Source: Oceanobacillus halotolerans (GTDB lineage Bacteria; Bacillota; Bacilli; Bacillales; Amphibacillaceae). Taken from it: a stretch of 64,000 nt of DNA. Location of the stretch: positions 186,001 to 250,000 of the forward strand of contig NZ_WIXL01000003.1 in NCBI RefSeq assembly GCF_010993955.1. Direction: 5' to 3'. A model generated the notes under the pieces. That model had not been told where the DNA came from and ran no database searches. It was given only the letters and a program-made list of their open reading frames with translations. A program made the translations under genes and the position numbers. Below, in pieces: positions 32,372 through 41,532 of this stretch; within the stretch, counting starts at the first letter, position 1; each line of letters begins with the position of its first letter.

Positions 32372-32870
32372 TCACATCAACCGCCGATAAACCTTTTCCC
32401 CATTATACGAATAAACTACCTCTTTATCATCCACAACCGTCTCCATATAAACCTTCCGATCCCACAGCTGTAGATATAAGGCAACATATTCTCCAAGTAT
32501 TTGAGATCCAGTTCCGTTCCTTCATAACTATGCACTAAATATAATTCGCCATTGCACATGTAATCGCCATTTTCTACCGTGATATATGGACGCATCGATA
32601 CAAACTGGTCTCTGACATTTTGATAGTCTTTATCGGTAACACGATAATACTCGCCTTGCTTTTCAAACAGGTACATATCCTCCTGTTTTACTAAATCTTT
32701 TGTTAAATAATTTCGGATAAAGGATATGTCTGACTCAATTTCTCGTACTTCAAAGATCTTTAATCCTAAATAGTATGGGTTTATTTGCTGTTAGGGATGA
32801 CTGCACAACACTTGCATTTAGTTTGGCAAATTCAATCGTTTCTTCCGAAGTTAGGTCCATCTCGTAGAAT
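32372..32870 (-). pseudogene. spoVR: 3' fragment of spoVR with frameshifts
   Basis: The fragment starts within MDLTSEETIEFAKLNASVV, shifts frame before [20 protein letters not shown], continues through [40 protein letters not shown] and [15 protein letters not shown], then shifts again near 32465 to [20 protein letters not shown] and ends at 32372. These are consecutive C-terminal blocks of SpoVR, a protein involved in spore cortex formation. The N-terminal two thirds are missing and no catalytic start remains. Confidence 0.8.
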
Positions 32871-33037
32871 ACGAGAGTGGAAGTGCAAGGAGGAAACCCA
32901 CCCTTCATATATGAATGATATAGATATTTTTAGAATAGTCATATTATAGTGAAACCTTTTTAGCCCTTTAACCGTATGTAAAGGTAAGCTCCCATCGATG
33001 ATATGGGATTATTTTTTAGGAGGAGTGTTGTTTCTAC

Positions 33038-34519
33038 ATGTTTACTGATGCCTTATTTTTTATTATTGCGATGGTAATTTTAGGAGTTGCACTGATTGGC
33101 GGGATTATTACCTTTTTTATTTTCCGTGTGCGCTACAAAACAGCCAGTTCCAATGAAGCATTGATTGTCACTGGACCAAACCTAGGGGACCCTGAGAAAG
33201 AACGAAATGTCTTTCAAGATGATAATGGTCGTTCCGTTAAAATTATTCGTGGTGGTGGCTACCGACTCCGGATGTTCCAAACATCCACACCAATCGATTT
33301 AACATCCTTTCAATTACAAGTCAATTCCGAAAAAGCCTATACAAAAGAAGGAATTCCCATTAGTGTCGAAAGTACAGCTGTAATTAGTATTGGTAGTGAT
33401 TTAGAAATTATGGCCAACTTTGCTGAGAAATTTCTTGGCAAAAAGCAAAAGGAACGGGAAGAGGAATTAAAAGATGTCTTAAATGGGCATCTACGTTCGA
33501 TTATTGCTTCTCTTCCGATTGAGAAAGTGTATAACGATTTTAAAGAAGTGAATTCACAAGTAAAAAAAATTGCCGAAGCAGACTTAAAGGGGATGGGATT
33601 TGAAATTACATCCTTTGCTTTAAATGATGTAGAAGATGTAGATAAGGAAAATGGCTATATTGATGCCTTAGGTCGACCACATATTGCCGAGGTTCAGAAA
33701 AAGGCAAACAAAGCAGAATCGGATGCTGAAAAAGAAACCCGTATCTATCAAGCTAAAAACGATCAAGAAGCAAAAGAAGAAGAAAACCACCGTTTAACTG
33801 CTATTGCTGAATCGAAAAATGAGCGTGAAATTAAAGAGGCCGAATTTGAAAAAGAAGCAAACCGTGCTAGAGCCAAAGCAGAACAGGCTGGCGAGCTAGA
33901 AAAACAAAAACTAGCGCAACAAGTGAAAGAAGAAGAATTGAAAGTCAAATACATTGAGCGAAATCGTGCTGTTGAACTAGAAGAACAAGAAAACAAACGT
34001 CGCCGTTCGATTGCTGACACAGAAGCCTATAGAACCACAAAAGAGGCTGAAGCAGAAGCTGAAAAGGAACGGATTAAAGGGGAATCAGAGGCAGAGGTTA
34101 TTCGTCAACGCGGGATCGCCGAAGCAGAGTCGAAAGAACGAATGGCACGTGCCATGGAACAATATGGTGAGGCTGCTATCGTCGAAATGTTGATCAATGT
34201 ATTGCCTAAGTATGCCGAAAAAGTCGCTGCACCAATTTCTCAAATTCAAGATATGAAGGTGATCGATATGGGTGGATCTGACTCAAAAGGTGGCTCATCA
34301 AAAGTTGCAAGTAACGTGACATCCACAATGCTAGGAATTCAAGAGTCGTTAAAAGAAACGACTGGTATGGATTTAAAACAAATGCTAGAAAGCTATGTAT
34401 CTAGTGAAAAAAATGTTCATCATTTTGGAGCTGAACCTACGAAAGCTTCTCACCAAGAGGCATCCGTGACAACTGAAGCAAGTGAGCTAGATCAGGATGA
34501 GAGAGGCACAGAAGAATAA
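33038..34519 (+). CDS. floT: Flotillin FloT (YuaG-like)
   Basis: 493 residues. A membrane hairpin or anchor (residues 5-30) is followed by the SPFH/band 7 domain (about 35-190, with NEALIVTGPNLGD and SEKAYTKEGIPISVESTAVI). A long Ala/Glu/Lys-rich coiled coil comes next (about 215-375, many EAE/AEAE repeats), then a C-terminal tail. Flotillins organise membrane microdomains and scaffold signalling proteins in Bacillus. The NfeD-type partner YuaF usually encoded next to yuaG is not seen here. AGGAGG precedes the ATG and a terminator follows, so it appears monocistronic. Confidence 0.92.
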   Translation: MFTDALFFIIAMVILGVALIGGIITFFIFRVRYKTASSNEALIVTGPNLGDPEKERNVFQDDNGRSVKIIRGGGYRLRMFQTSTPIDLTSFQLQVNSEKAYTKEGIPISVESTAVISIGSDLEIMANFAEKFLGKKQKEREEELKDVLNGHLRSIIASLPIEKVYNDFKEVNSQVKKIAEADLKGMGFEITSFALNDVEDVDKENGYIDALGRPHIAEVQKKANKAESDAEKETRIYQAKNDQEAKEEENHRLTAIAESKNEREIKEAEFEKEANRARAKAEQAGELEKQKLAQQVKEEELKVKYIERNRAVELEEQENKRRRSIADTEAYRTTKEAEAEAEKERIKGESEAEVIRQRGIAEAESKERMARAMEQYGEAAIVEMLINVLPKYAEKVAAPISQIQDMKVIDMGGSDSKGGSSKVASNVTSTMLGIQESLKETTGMDLKQMLESYVSSEKNVHHFGAEPTKASHQEASVTTEASELDQDERGTEE

Positions 34520-34533
34520 GAGTACATTAGAAC

Positions 34534-34577
34534 AAAAAAGGTCAGAATTGATTAACCATCGATTCTGACCTTTTTAT
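34534..34577 (+). terminator. Terminator of floT
   Basis: AAAAAAGGTCAGAATTGAT and ATCGATTCTGACCTTTTT form a long stem with a T tail. Confidence 0.9.
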
Positions 34578-34720
34578 TATATTGACTTATTCGTACCATA
34601 AAATAACAGAAACGAATGTTCGTACATGTTATAATCAAAGTTACAATAGACTGGCTTTGCATGAGGGGTTAGAGCGTACTTTCGCCTTCTAGGATTTATC
34701 CTGTGGAGGGAGGTATGCCT

Positions 34721-34807
34721 ATGGGTATGGCTGATGTAATAACACTGATGATTTCATTCGGCATGTTAATTACGTTTATTATGTCCGATAAAAATGATAA
34801 AAAATAA
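34721..34807 (+). CDS. Type I toxin peptide (holin-like, TxpA/BsrG type)
   Basis: A 28-residue peptide, MGMADVITLMISFGMLITFI then MSDKNDKK, after an exceptionally strong GGAGGGAGG site. It has one membrane segment with the LxLMISFGML signature of the 'putative holin-like toxin' family and a basic tail. Such peptides depolarise or disrupt the membrane and are silenced by an antisense RNA. The downstream region holds the convergent RNA described separately. Confidence 0.85.
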   Translation: MGMADVITLMISFGMLITFIMSDKNDKK

Positions 34808-34918
34808 TCCCCCATGTGCTTTAGCCAGCTAGTGAGGGATTATTCCTAAGCTATGCCTTCCCCTCTTGTTGGGGTTAGCCTATTGTAGCCGTTCCATGTT
34901 ACCAGCATGGGACGGTTT
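34797..34918 (-). ncRNA. Putative antisense antitoxin RNA of the type I locus
   Basis: On the minus strand a TACAAT -10-like box lies near 34925-34930. The expected transcript runs through ACCGTCCCATGCTGGTAACA toward AATCCCTC...GGGGATTATTTTTTATC, a hairpin with T6 at about 34800-34850. It would overlap the 3' end of the toxin mRNA, as RatA and SR4 do in Bacillus. The promoter is read by eye, so boundaries are approximate. Confidence 0.55.
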
Positions 34919-34921
34919 TTA
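34889..34921 (+). terminator. Terminator of the toxin mRNA
   Basis: CCGTTCCATG and CATGGGACGG pair around TTACCAG, followed by T5. The same hairpin without the toxin gene is found at 46452-46475. Confidence 0.75.
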
Positions 34922-35042
34922 CTATTGTATGAAATTCTATAAATATTTTACCACGAATGAAGCTTATGTACACTTAAGTAGTAGTGTTCTAAGATGTTGC
35001 TTAGCCATTTCCTCTAAAACACTCTTAGAACGACTACAATGC

Positions 35043-35076
35043 AAAAAGCATCTTTTATTGTCGAGAAAGATGCTTA
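35043..35076 (-). terminator. Terminator of the Fic gene
   Basis: On the minus strand AAGCATCTTT and AAAGATGCTT pair around CTCGACAATA, then TTTG. It begins six bases past the stop codon. Confidence 0.75.
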
Positions 35077-35080
35077 ATCT

Positions 35081-35824
35081 TTATCGGATTGCATGAAGGT
35101 ATGCTCTTAGGCTATCTTCTACACAATCAGAGATGAGACGAACAAAAGGTTCTACATCTTGTTTAAGACTAGCCATTTCTAATGTCTCATAATACTTAAT
35201 CCGTTGTTCATTTTCAGCTTTAACTATTGCAGGAGGGTATCCATTTTCCATTAATATTAAATTCATTATAAGTCTTGCAATTCTTCCATTCCCATCAGAA
35301 AAAGGATGGATATACACAAATTTAAAATGGAATAATGCAGCTAACTCCACAGGATGTAACTGTTCTTTCTTTTCATTATACCAAGTAAAAAGCCTGTCTA
35401 TTTCATTTTGAACTTGCAGAAAGTGGGGAGGTGTATGTTCACTACCTGATATACGAACATTAACTTGACGATAATTCCCAGCATTTTTATTATCAATGTT
35501 TTTTATAATTAGGAAATGGATCCTCTTTAATATGTATTCATTTATGGATTGATTGGTGGTGACACATTCTTGAACAAAATCAATTGCTTCCGAGTGATTA
35601 ATTACTTCTAAATGCTCTTGAAGTCTTTTCCCGCCAATGGTTAACCCTTCTTCAAGTACAATTTTTGTCTCATTAAGTGATAATGTATTTCCCTCAATTG
35701 CATTTGAATGATACGTCCATTCGACTCGGAAAACCTCAGTAAGATTTTTAACAACTTCTGGAGGAAGTGGTCTTACTTTATCTAATTCATTTTTTAGTTT
35801 TGTTATTTTACTAAACTCCACCAT
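35081..35824 (-). CDS. Fic-domain protein, class II (probable AMPylase)
   Basis: 247 residues. The catalytic motif HPFSDGNGRIAR (H173 to R184) is complete for AMP transfer. The inhibitory helix SNAIEGN (residues 40-46, (S/T)xxxE(G/N) pattern) is N-terminal, making this a self-inhibited class II Fic protein. The Fic flap and dimer regions are RQVNVRISGSEHTPPHFLQV. Targets are unknown; it is solitary and so not a FicTA pair. AGGAGG lies upstream of the ATG. Confidence 0.9.
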   Translation of the reverse strand: MVEFSKITKLKNELDKVRPLPPEVVKNLTEVFRVEWTYHSNAIEGNTLSLNETKIVLEEGLTIGGKRLQEHLEVINHSEAIDFVQECVTTNQSINEYILKRIHFLIIKNIDNKNAGNYRQVNVRISGSEHTPPHFLQVQNEIDRLFTWYNEKKEQLHPVELAALFHFKFVYIHPFSDGNGRIARLIMNLILMENGYPPAIVKAENEQRIKYYETLEMASLKQDVEPFVRLISDCVEDSLRAYLHAIR

Positions 35825-36148
35825 AAATTAGAATTCCTCCTTCTTTTCACAACCATCCATACGCTTTTATTTTATTAGTATATTTTCTACATCGTATCAC
35901 AATATCCTCTAAAATAACCATTAATTAGGATAATCAGCTGTTTCCCCTAGCCTTTCCTGACTAAATCCTCTTTCATAGCGGTCTTGACTAAAGATAAGGG
36001 ACCCATACATAATCTTCCATTTTTCACACTTAACGCACTTATCAAAAACTTGGCTAGCGGCACCCTTCGTTGAAAAAGGGACGATCCAATTAATTATCGT
36101 CCTCTGATTGATTCATTTTTCTAATGCATTGTATTCTTAAACGATGCT
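35825..36148. other. Intergenic region with nothing recognised
   Basis: 324 bases without an open frame that has a ribosome-binding site. One hairpin, GGACGAT-ATTATCGTCC (about 36078-36103), is present but lacks a T run. Confidence 0.4.
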
Positions 36149-36707
36149 TCAAGCAAAAACCTTTTCAACATCTAAAATAAATTAAGGTAGTATTGTTGAA
36201 TGAATACGTCCCCTATCTTTCGCAATGTCATGTAATTGGTATTGTTTATTATCATCAAAGGTATACACTTGGACTGTATTTAGTATAGGATTTAAGATCC
36301 AATACCCATATTGCATGTATAGATTAAGTTTAAAAACCAAGTCATAGGATTGATTTGAAGGGCTCACAATCTCCATAGTGATAGAAGGAACACCCACATA
36401 TCTTTCCTCTTTTAACCCACTTTCATCACAGATCACTGACAAATCAGGAATCACAATCTTTGTGCCATCCATCACCTCATGCGTTAATTTCAATATTAAA
36501 TGGCGCATGAAACACTTCACACTCAGAACCATCTACTAATTGGAAAAGTTGGGCATGTGAACGTCCAGAAATTCGTTGATGCTTTGTGGATGGGGAAGGA
36601 GACATAAAAATTACGCCATCTATATACTCCATTAATTGGTCAGAATCCTCCCTAAGCTTATAAAATTCATCCACTGTTACGTTTCTTTTCCCTGGCAAAC
36701 TCAACAT
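36149..36707 (-). pseudogene. Uma2-family (DUF820) endonuclease-like gene, broken
   Basis: The start at 36707 follows AAAGGGTGAGA. The first part, MLSLPGKRNVTVDEFYKLRE, continues through LMEYIDGVIFMSPSPSTKHQ to a frameshift near 36478. The second part reads VIPDLSVICDESGLKEERYV, GVPSITMEIVSPSNQSYDLV and YWILNPILNTVQVYTFD, then meets TAA at 36182. The same frame then continues with FILDVEKVFA to the likely original end at 36149. Three residues of the usual YG(VKE)YW stretch are also missing. The PDxSVI and EI(V/L)SPS motifs mark the Uma2 PD-(D/E)xK-like family. Confidence 0.75.
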
Positions 36708-36785
36708 TCTCACCCTTTCATCACCGAAAGTATGTCTTATTACCATAGTAGTATATTCGAAAATCTAGTACACATTTTCCCACAG

Positions 36786-38546
36786 TCAATACAATCTACT
36801 TGATTTTTTGCCAAGGAGCGGCTTTGAATTTGTATTCTGTACCATTTCAATCTCAATACCTTGATCAATTTTACGTGCACTCAACATCGTGAAAATATAG
36901 GCAACACCTATTGAAATGATAAGCATTAAAAGAATTCCGGCCACAGTGACAATTATAGGGCTTGCTTCTTTCCAGGTTAATACCGTATAAACAATTCCAG
37001 CTATAGTGCCAAAAAATCCATCGATCTCATTACTGAATTCCTGTGCAGATGTCATTGTCTCAACTGGAATTAACAATAAGACATACGGAATAAGTGCAAA
37101 AAACAAATACACATAAGAAGCAATAAACAATAGAAATGCTGTTCCGAACTTCAACCTGTTCTGCGGATTGGCTGGGTTGTACTTCGCTCCAATTGTCCCA
37201 AGCCACATACCAATACCGCTGATACCAACAGTAATAACAGCTTTCATGGCTATCCCGCTGATTAATTGAAGGGCTGTCCACCCAAAGAAAATGCCAATAA
37301 CAATTTCAATTAGGGTCAAAACAACAAATGGAATGAGCCAACTAATCCACAGCTTGCCGAATGCAATATCTTTCCCTGATAACGGTAGTATACGTAATAT
37401 CCAGACCGATTTTGCTTCCCTTGCAATAGTGGAACTAGCAATCTGCCCGTTGAACATAGCATAAATAAACAAAAGTATTGCCTGGGTAATCGGCCATGTT
37501 ACCTCAGTTGGACCACGTAAGTCACTTAGTTCCATTCCACCTGACACGGCCCCAGAGAATACAAAACCAAATCCAAAAAATACAATTGGCAGGAACACGA
37601 GCCATTCCCGCATATCACGCTTAACCGCATACCATTCCTTTTTCCCGATAGCAATGACAGGATGATGCAGTTTTGGTCCAGATTTTTTTGTAATGCCTTT
37701 CTTACGCCTTTTCCCACTGCCTTCACTTAACTTAACCCAGCCAGTGCGGAAACCTTTCTCAACGAGTGTCGATGTTAATAGCATAAAAATTGCCGCTAAG
37801 ACAACTATCATAAGAAAAGGTACCAAAAAGTCGATTGAACCTATACTTGCAGCAATAATTGCCTCACTCGCCCACGTTACTGGCAACCATTCTGGGAACA
37901 GTGGGAGACCTGAAAGAATCAGTTCAGACAATGGACGATCATTTGCCATATTCGGAAACATGAATAATAAATAGACAAATATACCTGATAACACGCTCAT
38001 CACGGTCATAAATTCATTTGCCTTACTCGCTGGAATAATTTGCACCAAGACTAGGTTAAACAAATACGCAATCGATAAACCGATCACAATAACTGCCGGC
38101 AAAGTGAGCAATCCAACAGGGTAATACAGGAGATTTGCGCCGATAAAAATCCCATAAACATACAATGGTACAATATAAAGAATAAATACTAATAATGGGA
38201 TTCCAGCGAAACTCTGTACATATTTCACCCAAAAAATGTATCTTGTCGGAATCGGCATCGTAAATAACAAGTTTAGATCCGTTGCGGAATACAGGTGTTT
38301 AAACACTTGTGGCAACCCAAGCAAAATGATAAACCCAATTACAAGCAAAAATCCGTATGATAAGATGCCAGCTAAAATAGGTTTGGTAATAGAATCACCA
38401 ATTGCCCAGATTCCCTCTGATAACCAATACAACAGAATTGCAAATACGATGAACATAACTAGGTAGCTTAAATAATTCTTCCCTGGTTGTGATCGCATTG
38501 TATTTAAAAATATTTTCCACTGATTTTTCAACAGGGCAGTCATCAT
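36786..38546 (-). CDS. ABC exporter permease (ABC-2 type)
   Basis: 586 residues with about 12 to 14 membrane segments in two halves around a polar loop (about 270-310: EKGFRTGWVKLSEGSGKRRK). Long single-chain ABC-2 permeases of this kind pair with one ATPase. ATG overlaps the TGA of the ATPase gene (ATGA), so the two are translationally coupled. Segments SATDLNLLFTMPIPTRYIFW and ASSTIAREAKSVWILRILPL resemble the permease family found in Bacillales exporters of unknown substrate. No peptide precursor gene is evident nearby. Confidence 0.82.
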   Translation of the reverse strand: MMTALLKNQWKIFLNTMRSQPGKNYLSYLVMFIVFAILLYWLSEGIWAIGDSITKPILAGILSYGFLLVIGFIILLGLPQVFKHLYSATDLNLLFTMPIPTRYIFWVKYVQSFAGIPLLVFILYIVPLYVYGIFIGANLLYYPVGLLTLPAVIVIGLSIAYLFNLVLVQIIPASKANEFMTVMSVLSGIFVYLLFMFPNMANDRPLSELILSGLPLFPEWLPVTWASEAIIAASIGSIDFLVPFLMIVVLAAIFMLLTSTLVEKGFRTGWVKLSEGSGKRRKKGITKKSGPKLHHPVIAIGKKEWYAVKRDMREWLVFLPIVFFGFGFVFSGAVSGGMELSDLRGPTEVTWPITQAILLFIYAMFNGQIASSTIAREAKSVWILRILPLSGKDIAFGKLWISWLIPFVVLTLIEIVIGIFFGWTALQLISGIAMKAVITVGISGIGMWLGTIGAKYNPANPQNRLKFGTAFLLFIASYVYLFFALIPYVLLLIPVETMTSAQEFSNEIDGFFGTIAGIVYTVLTWKEASPIIVTVAGILLMLIISIGVAYIFTMLSARKIDQGIEIEMVQNTNSKPLLGKKSSRLY

Positions 38547-39328
38547 TTAGCATCACCGTTATCGGAAATTTCACTGATTATTGCCTGCTGATCCTCGCCA
38601 CCAGTCAACTCCAAGAATATATCCTCCAAACTTTGATCCGCATTTTCACCGCTGCTCCTTAATTCATCCATCGTTCCGAGCGCAATGATATCACCTTCAA
38701 AAATAATCCCGACCCGATCACACATTTGTTCGGCAATTTCCAAGATATGTGTGGATAGAAACGCTGTCATGCCATTGTCACAAAGCTCACGAAGTAGGTT
38801 CTTCAGACTGCGTGCACTTTTTGGGTCCAGTCCGACTGTCGGTTCATCTAAAAACAGTACATCTGGTTCATGAATGAGCGCACCACATATCGCGATTTTT
38901 TGTTTCATCCCGTGCGAATAGCTTTCGATTAAGTCATTAGCCTGATCAGTCAAGCTAAAAATTTGCAACAATTCGTCTGCTTTAGACTGGAACCTGTCTT
39001 TTGGAATTCGAAAAACGGACGCAACAAACTCAAGGTAATCCCATCCCGTCAATTTTGGATAAAGATTTGGTTGATCAGGTACATAAGCAATGTTCTTTTT
39101 GGCATCAATTGGGCTTTTCCAAATATCAATCCCCTTAATTTCTGCCGTCCCACCTGTAGGCTCCAGCAGGCCTGTCAACATTTTAATCGTCGTTGTCTTT
39201 CCCGCACCATTCGGTCCAAGAAACCCGAACAATTCACCTTGTTTTACTTCAAGGGATAAATCTTTCACAGCGACATGTCTTCTATATGATTTTGTTAGAT
39301 TTGTCAGTTTGATTGATTTGTTTTCCAT
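38543..39328 (-). CDS. ABC exporter ATP-binding protein
   Basis: About 261 residues from the ATG at 39328, which follows AAAGGTGAGTCG; the in-frame ATG at 39355 has no good site. Walker A GPNGAGKTTT (38-47), signature SYSHGMKQK, Walker B DVLFLDEPTVGLDP and the switch histidine in LSTHILEIAEQMCDR are all intact. It belongs to the CcmA/YhaQ-like family that partners ABC-2 permeases. First gene of a two-gene operon with the permease. Confidence 0.92.
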   Translation of the reverse strand: MENKSIKLTNLTKSYRRHVAVKDLSLEVKQGELFGFLGPNGAGKTTTIKMLTGLLEPTGGTAEIKGIDIWKSPIDAKKNIAYVPDQPNLYPKLTGWDYLEFVASVFRIPKDRFQSKADELLQIFSLTDQANDLIESYSHGMKQKIAICGALIHEPDVLFLDEPTVGLDPKSARSLKNLLRELCDNGMTAFLSTHILEIAEQMCDRVGIIFEGDIIALGTMDELRSSGENADQSLEDIFLELTGGEDQQAIISEISDNGDAK

Positions 39329-39387
39329 CGACTCACCTTTCATTTGATGTAACATTTTTTATAAAGCAGCATTCATTAATTTTATTT

Positions 39388-39553
39388 CTAACTAATACCA
39401 AATAATATTAAAGCACACACAACTGCAAAACCTATGAAGAATAGTATTTTTTTTTGAGAAAGAAGTCTCTTCTACCCATCCCCATCTTTCAAAGACGAGA
39501 GAATGTACAACAACTCCCATAACAATAAGAATAATAATTAGGGTAAAATCCAT
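39388..39553 (-). pseudogene. Small membrane protein gene with a poly-A frameshift
   Basis: GGAGG precedes ATG 39553. MDFTLIIILIVMGVVVHSLV then FERWGWVEETSFS is in frame 1. After a run of nine A (about 39450) the sensible sequence KKILFFIGFAVVCALILFGI continues in another frame to TAG at 39388. Adding or removing one A restores a 54-residue protein with two membrane segments. It could be a true mutation, a sequencing error or a slippery site. Confidence 0.55.
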
Positions 39554-39955
39554 ACAAGTTTAACCTCCAATGTTGTATAACTTTTTTCAACTTTACTGTA
39601 TTACGGTTTATTATGATTAAAGTTTCAGGTACATTTCCTTTTTTAGAGGTTCTTTTAGTAAGGATTGTTGCTTTTGTACGAGGGACGTAGAGGAAATATG
39701 CTTGCTTTCCGCGGACGGACCATCAAGCCTCGTTACAATAGTTTGTAATAAATTCTTCCATTGATATAGAAAAAAGAAACATTGAAAGAATGAGGGACAT
39801 AACACCATACGCTTTATGGTAGCTAGATGACATTAAAGTGACGTGAATTAAACCCTTAAAATCCCACCGATTTCTCATATAACAATAAAACCAATTACTT
39901 AATTTAAAACATATACTGTGAACATTTTCTGTTAATTGAAGAAGAAAAAGTATTT
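39554..39955. other. Intergenic region
   Basis: 402 bases with no recognisable gene. Near 39706-39740, TGCTTGCTTTCCGCGGACGG then ACCATCAAGCCTCG is a partial copy of the GC-rich intergenic element present at 62392-62522. Confidence 0.4.
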
Positions 39956-40159
39956 TTATTCCTCTCTTGATTTCGCTAAAAGATAATTTATAGGCCCTGC
40001 AAAAATTAGCCCACCAGCAGCTATTCCTAAGAACACGGCAGAATAGGAAACCAGTTCAATATCCTTTCCGATTATATAATCTGTTAAAATCCGAAGAATC
40101 GTAATGATTGTGGGAAATACTAGTGTCCAAAATAACATTATTTTTAATCCTTTTGGCAT
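39956..40159 (-). CDS. Hypothetical two-segment membrane protein
   Basis: 67 residues from ATG 40159, which follows AAAGGGAGGGAGAAA. Two hydrophobic segments (about 7-24 and 36-57) with a basic start and a charged end (AKSREE). No family recognised. It lies 68 bases downstream of the zinc-finger protein gene, probably in one transcript. Confidence 0.55.
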   Translation of the reverse strand: MPKGLKIMLFWTLVFPTIITILRILTDYIIGKDIELVSYSAVFLGIAAGGLIFAGPINYLLAKSREE

Positions 40160-40227
40160 ATTTTCTCCCTCCCTTTCTAATTCTTTCAACAATCCCACAC
40201 TCTGTTAAAGATGGGTAAGGAAATTCA

Positions 40228-40527
40228 CTACCACAGTGGTTCTTCTTCATTCGATAATTCCATTAACAGTGGACTAAATCCCATTATAAATAAAAAAGTC
40301 ACTAATAACATCCCCAGGGTTATGGAAGGGGGAATATCAAATAAAATGGACAGAAGCATAATCAAAGGAGCCAAAAATGGGAGTAAAGAATTTCTTTTTC
40401 TTGCTTTAGTTGTAAGATATTGCTTTCGGTCACAGTACGGACATTCCATAGCCGTGTCCAATGTAAACATCTTTTTAAAACTTTGTTTCCAACTCCACTC
40501 TTTTCCGCAATTTCGACAAGTTGGCAT
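40228..40527 (-). CDS. TIGR04104-type zinc-finger membrane protein
   Basis: 99 residues. The N-terminus has two CxxC pairs (PTCRNCGKEW and MECPYCDRKQY, residues 3-36) forming a zinc ribbon. This is followed by two membrane segments (about 49-66 and 69-88). This arrangement is that of the short Bacillales family TIGR04104. Function unknown. Confidence 0.75.
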   Translation of the reverse strand: MPTCRNCGKEWSWKQSFKKMFTLDTAMECPYCDRKQYLTTKARKRNSLLPFLAPLIMLLSILFDIPPSITLGMLLVTFLFIMGFSPLLMELSNEEEPLW

Positions 40528-40560
40528 TTATTAAGCACCTCTCATTTAATGGTTTTTATT

Positions 40561-40797
40561 TTAAGTGTTCATATTCTCAATACCGAGAATCCAAGGTAGT
40601 AGCAGTATAGCAATTCCTATAATTATAATAAGGGTACCAAAAAATTTTGATGAAAGTTCATCATTGTATATGACACCCTGTTTTAAGAAGTAATCAAGTA
40701 AACTAGGTACTTTTCTTGTGAAAATTAAATAACCGAAGTAAATGAACACTAAGCCAATTAACAGCACAAAAACCACTTGAATCGGCACAACTCTCAC
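40561..40797 (-). CDS. Hypothetical two-segment membrane protein
   Basis: 78 residues with hydrophobic segments at about 7-26 and 52-72 and a polar loop FTRKVPSLLDYFLKQGVIYN. It resembles small DUF-type proteins of Bacillales but cannot be assigned. It is upstream of the zinc-finger gene on the same strand (33-base gap). Confidence 0.5.
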   Translation of the reverse strand: MRVVPIQVVFVLLIGLVFIYFGYLIFTRKVPSLLDYFLKQGVIYNDELSSKFFGTLIIIIGIAILLLPWILGIENMNT

Positions 40798-40917
40798 GTC
40801 CTCTGACTACATTTTTTTCTTTTTAACTATTTATAAGGTTGATACAGATTAAAAGTTTCGTTTATAGCAGGCTTCTTCCACTCTACTTCCATTCTTTAAT
40901 GATTTTTAATTCTTGAT

Positions 40918-41109
40918 TTAATTATCATCCTTACGTAATCTATTCGTAATTTTTTCGATAAACCACCAAGTAATAAAAATAGTGATAAAACAAAAAAGCA
41001 TAATTCAAAGTAAGCCTATTGTCACATCAAAATTTTGTTCCGTGACATAGACAGTTGTTGCTGGATATCGATTTTCAATTTGAAAATAATTTTTCATCAC
41101 GGTAAACAT
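40918..41109 (-). pseudogene. Small membrane protein gene with an internal TGA
   Basis: A 64-codon frame: MFTVMKNYFQIENRYPATTV, YVTEQNFDVTIGLL, TGA, then IMLFCFITIFITWWFIEKIT and a basic end NRLRKDDN. The hydrophobic segment follows the stop. Without the stop it would be a one-segment membrane protein. It could also be two unrelated pieces of AT-rich sequence. Confidence 0.35.
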
Positions 41110-41171
41110 ACAGCGATATAATTAAACCAATTACTATTCCCCTAATTGATAGCCAAAATTTTTTCTTCACT

Positions 41172-41441
41172 TTAACTATCCCTGACAAATCGTTCCCGCG
41201 AAAATAGTTCTTTTGTAACATGAATGATTGCACATTTCGTCTTCCAACCGACTCGTTTCAGCTTCACATGTTTGACTTCATCTAAATGAACTTCTTTCTC
41301 ATAGATTAATTTATCAAATAAAATTACCTGATACACGAGTGATTGATCCTTAATTTTCAGCTTATAGTGTACAAATATCGCTCCTAGCAAAAATAGAAAT
41401 ACTGGCGCAAAATAAAAGATCATATGAAAGTTATTCTCCAT
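41172..41441 (-). CDS. Hypothetical membrane protein
   Basis: About 89 residues from ATG 41441 (an in-frame start at 41516 lies in a poorly supported extension). One strong membrane segment (about 7-25) is followed by a beta-rich cytosolic part, VYQVILFDKLIYEKEVHLDE then VKHVKLKRVGWKTKCAIIHV. This resembles the PH-like ends of small Bacillales proteins. Not identified. Confidence 0.45.
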   Translation of the reverse strand: MENNFHMIFYFAPVFLFLLGAIFVHYKLKIKDQSLVYQVILFDKLIYEKEVHLDEVKHVKLKRVGWKTKCAIIHVTKELFSRERFVRDS

Positions 41442-41532
41442 GACGGTTATCATTAAAACTTCGAAAAGAAAAAGGTTCAAATGAGATAGCCGCTGCACTT
41501 TTGTGTGATAAACCAACTACACTCCCCCTCTA

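Noticed and set aside
34866-35096. 76-codon plus-strand frame after the toxin gene
   Set aside because: It covers the toxin terminator, the antisense RNA region and the Fic terminator, with no ribosome-binding site.
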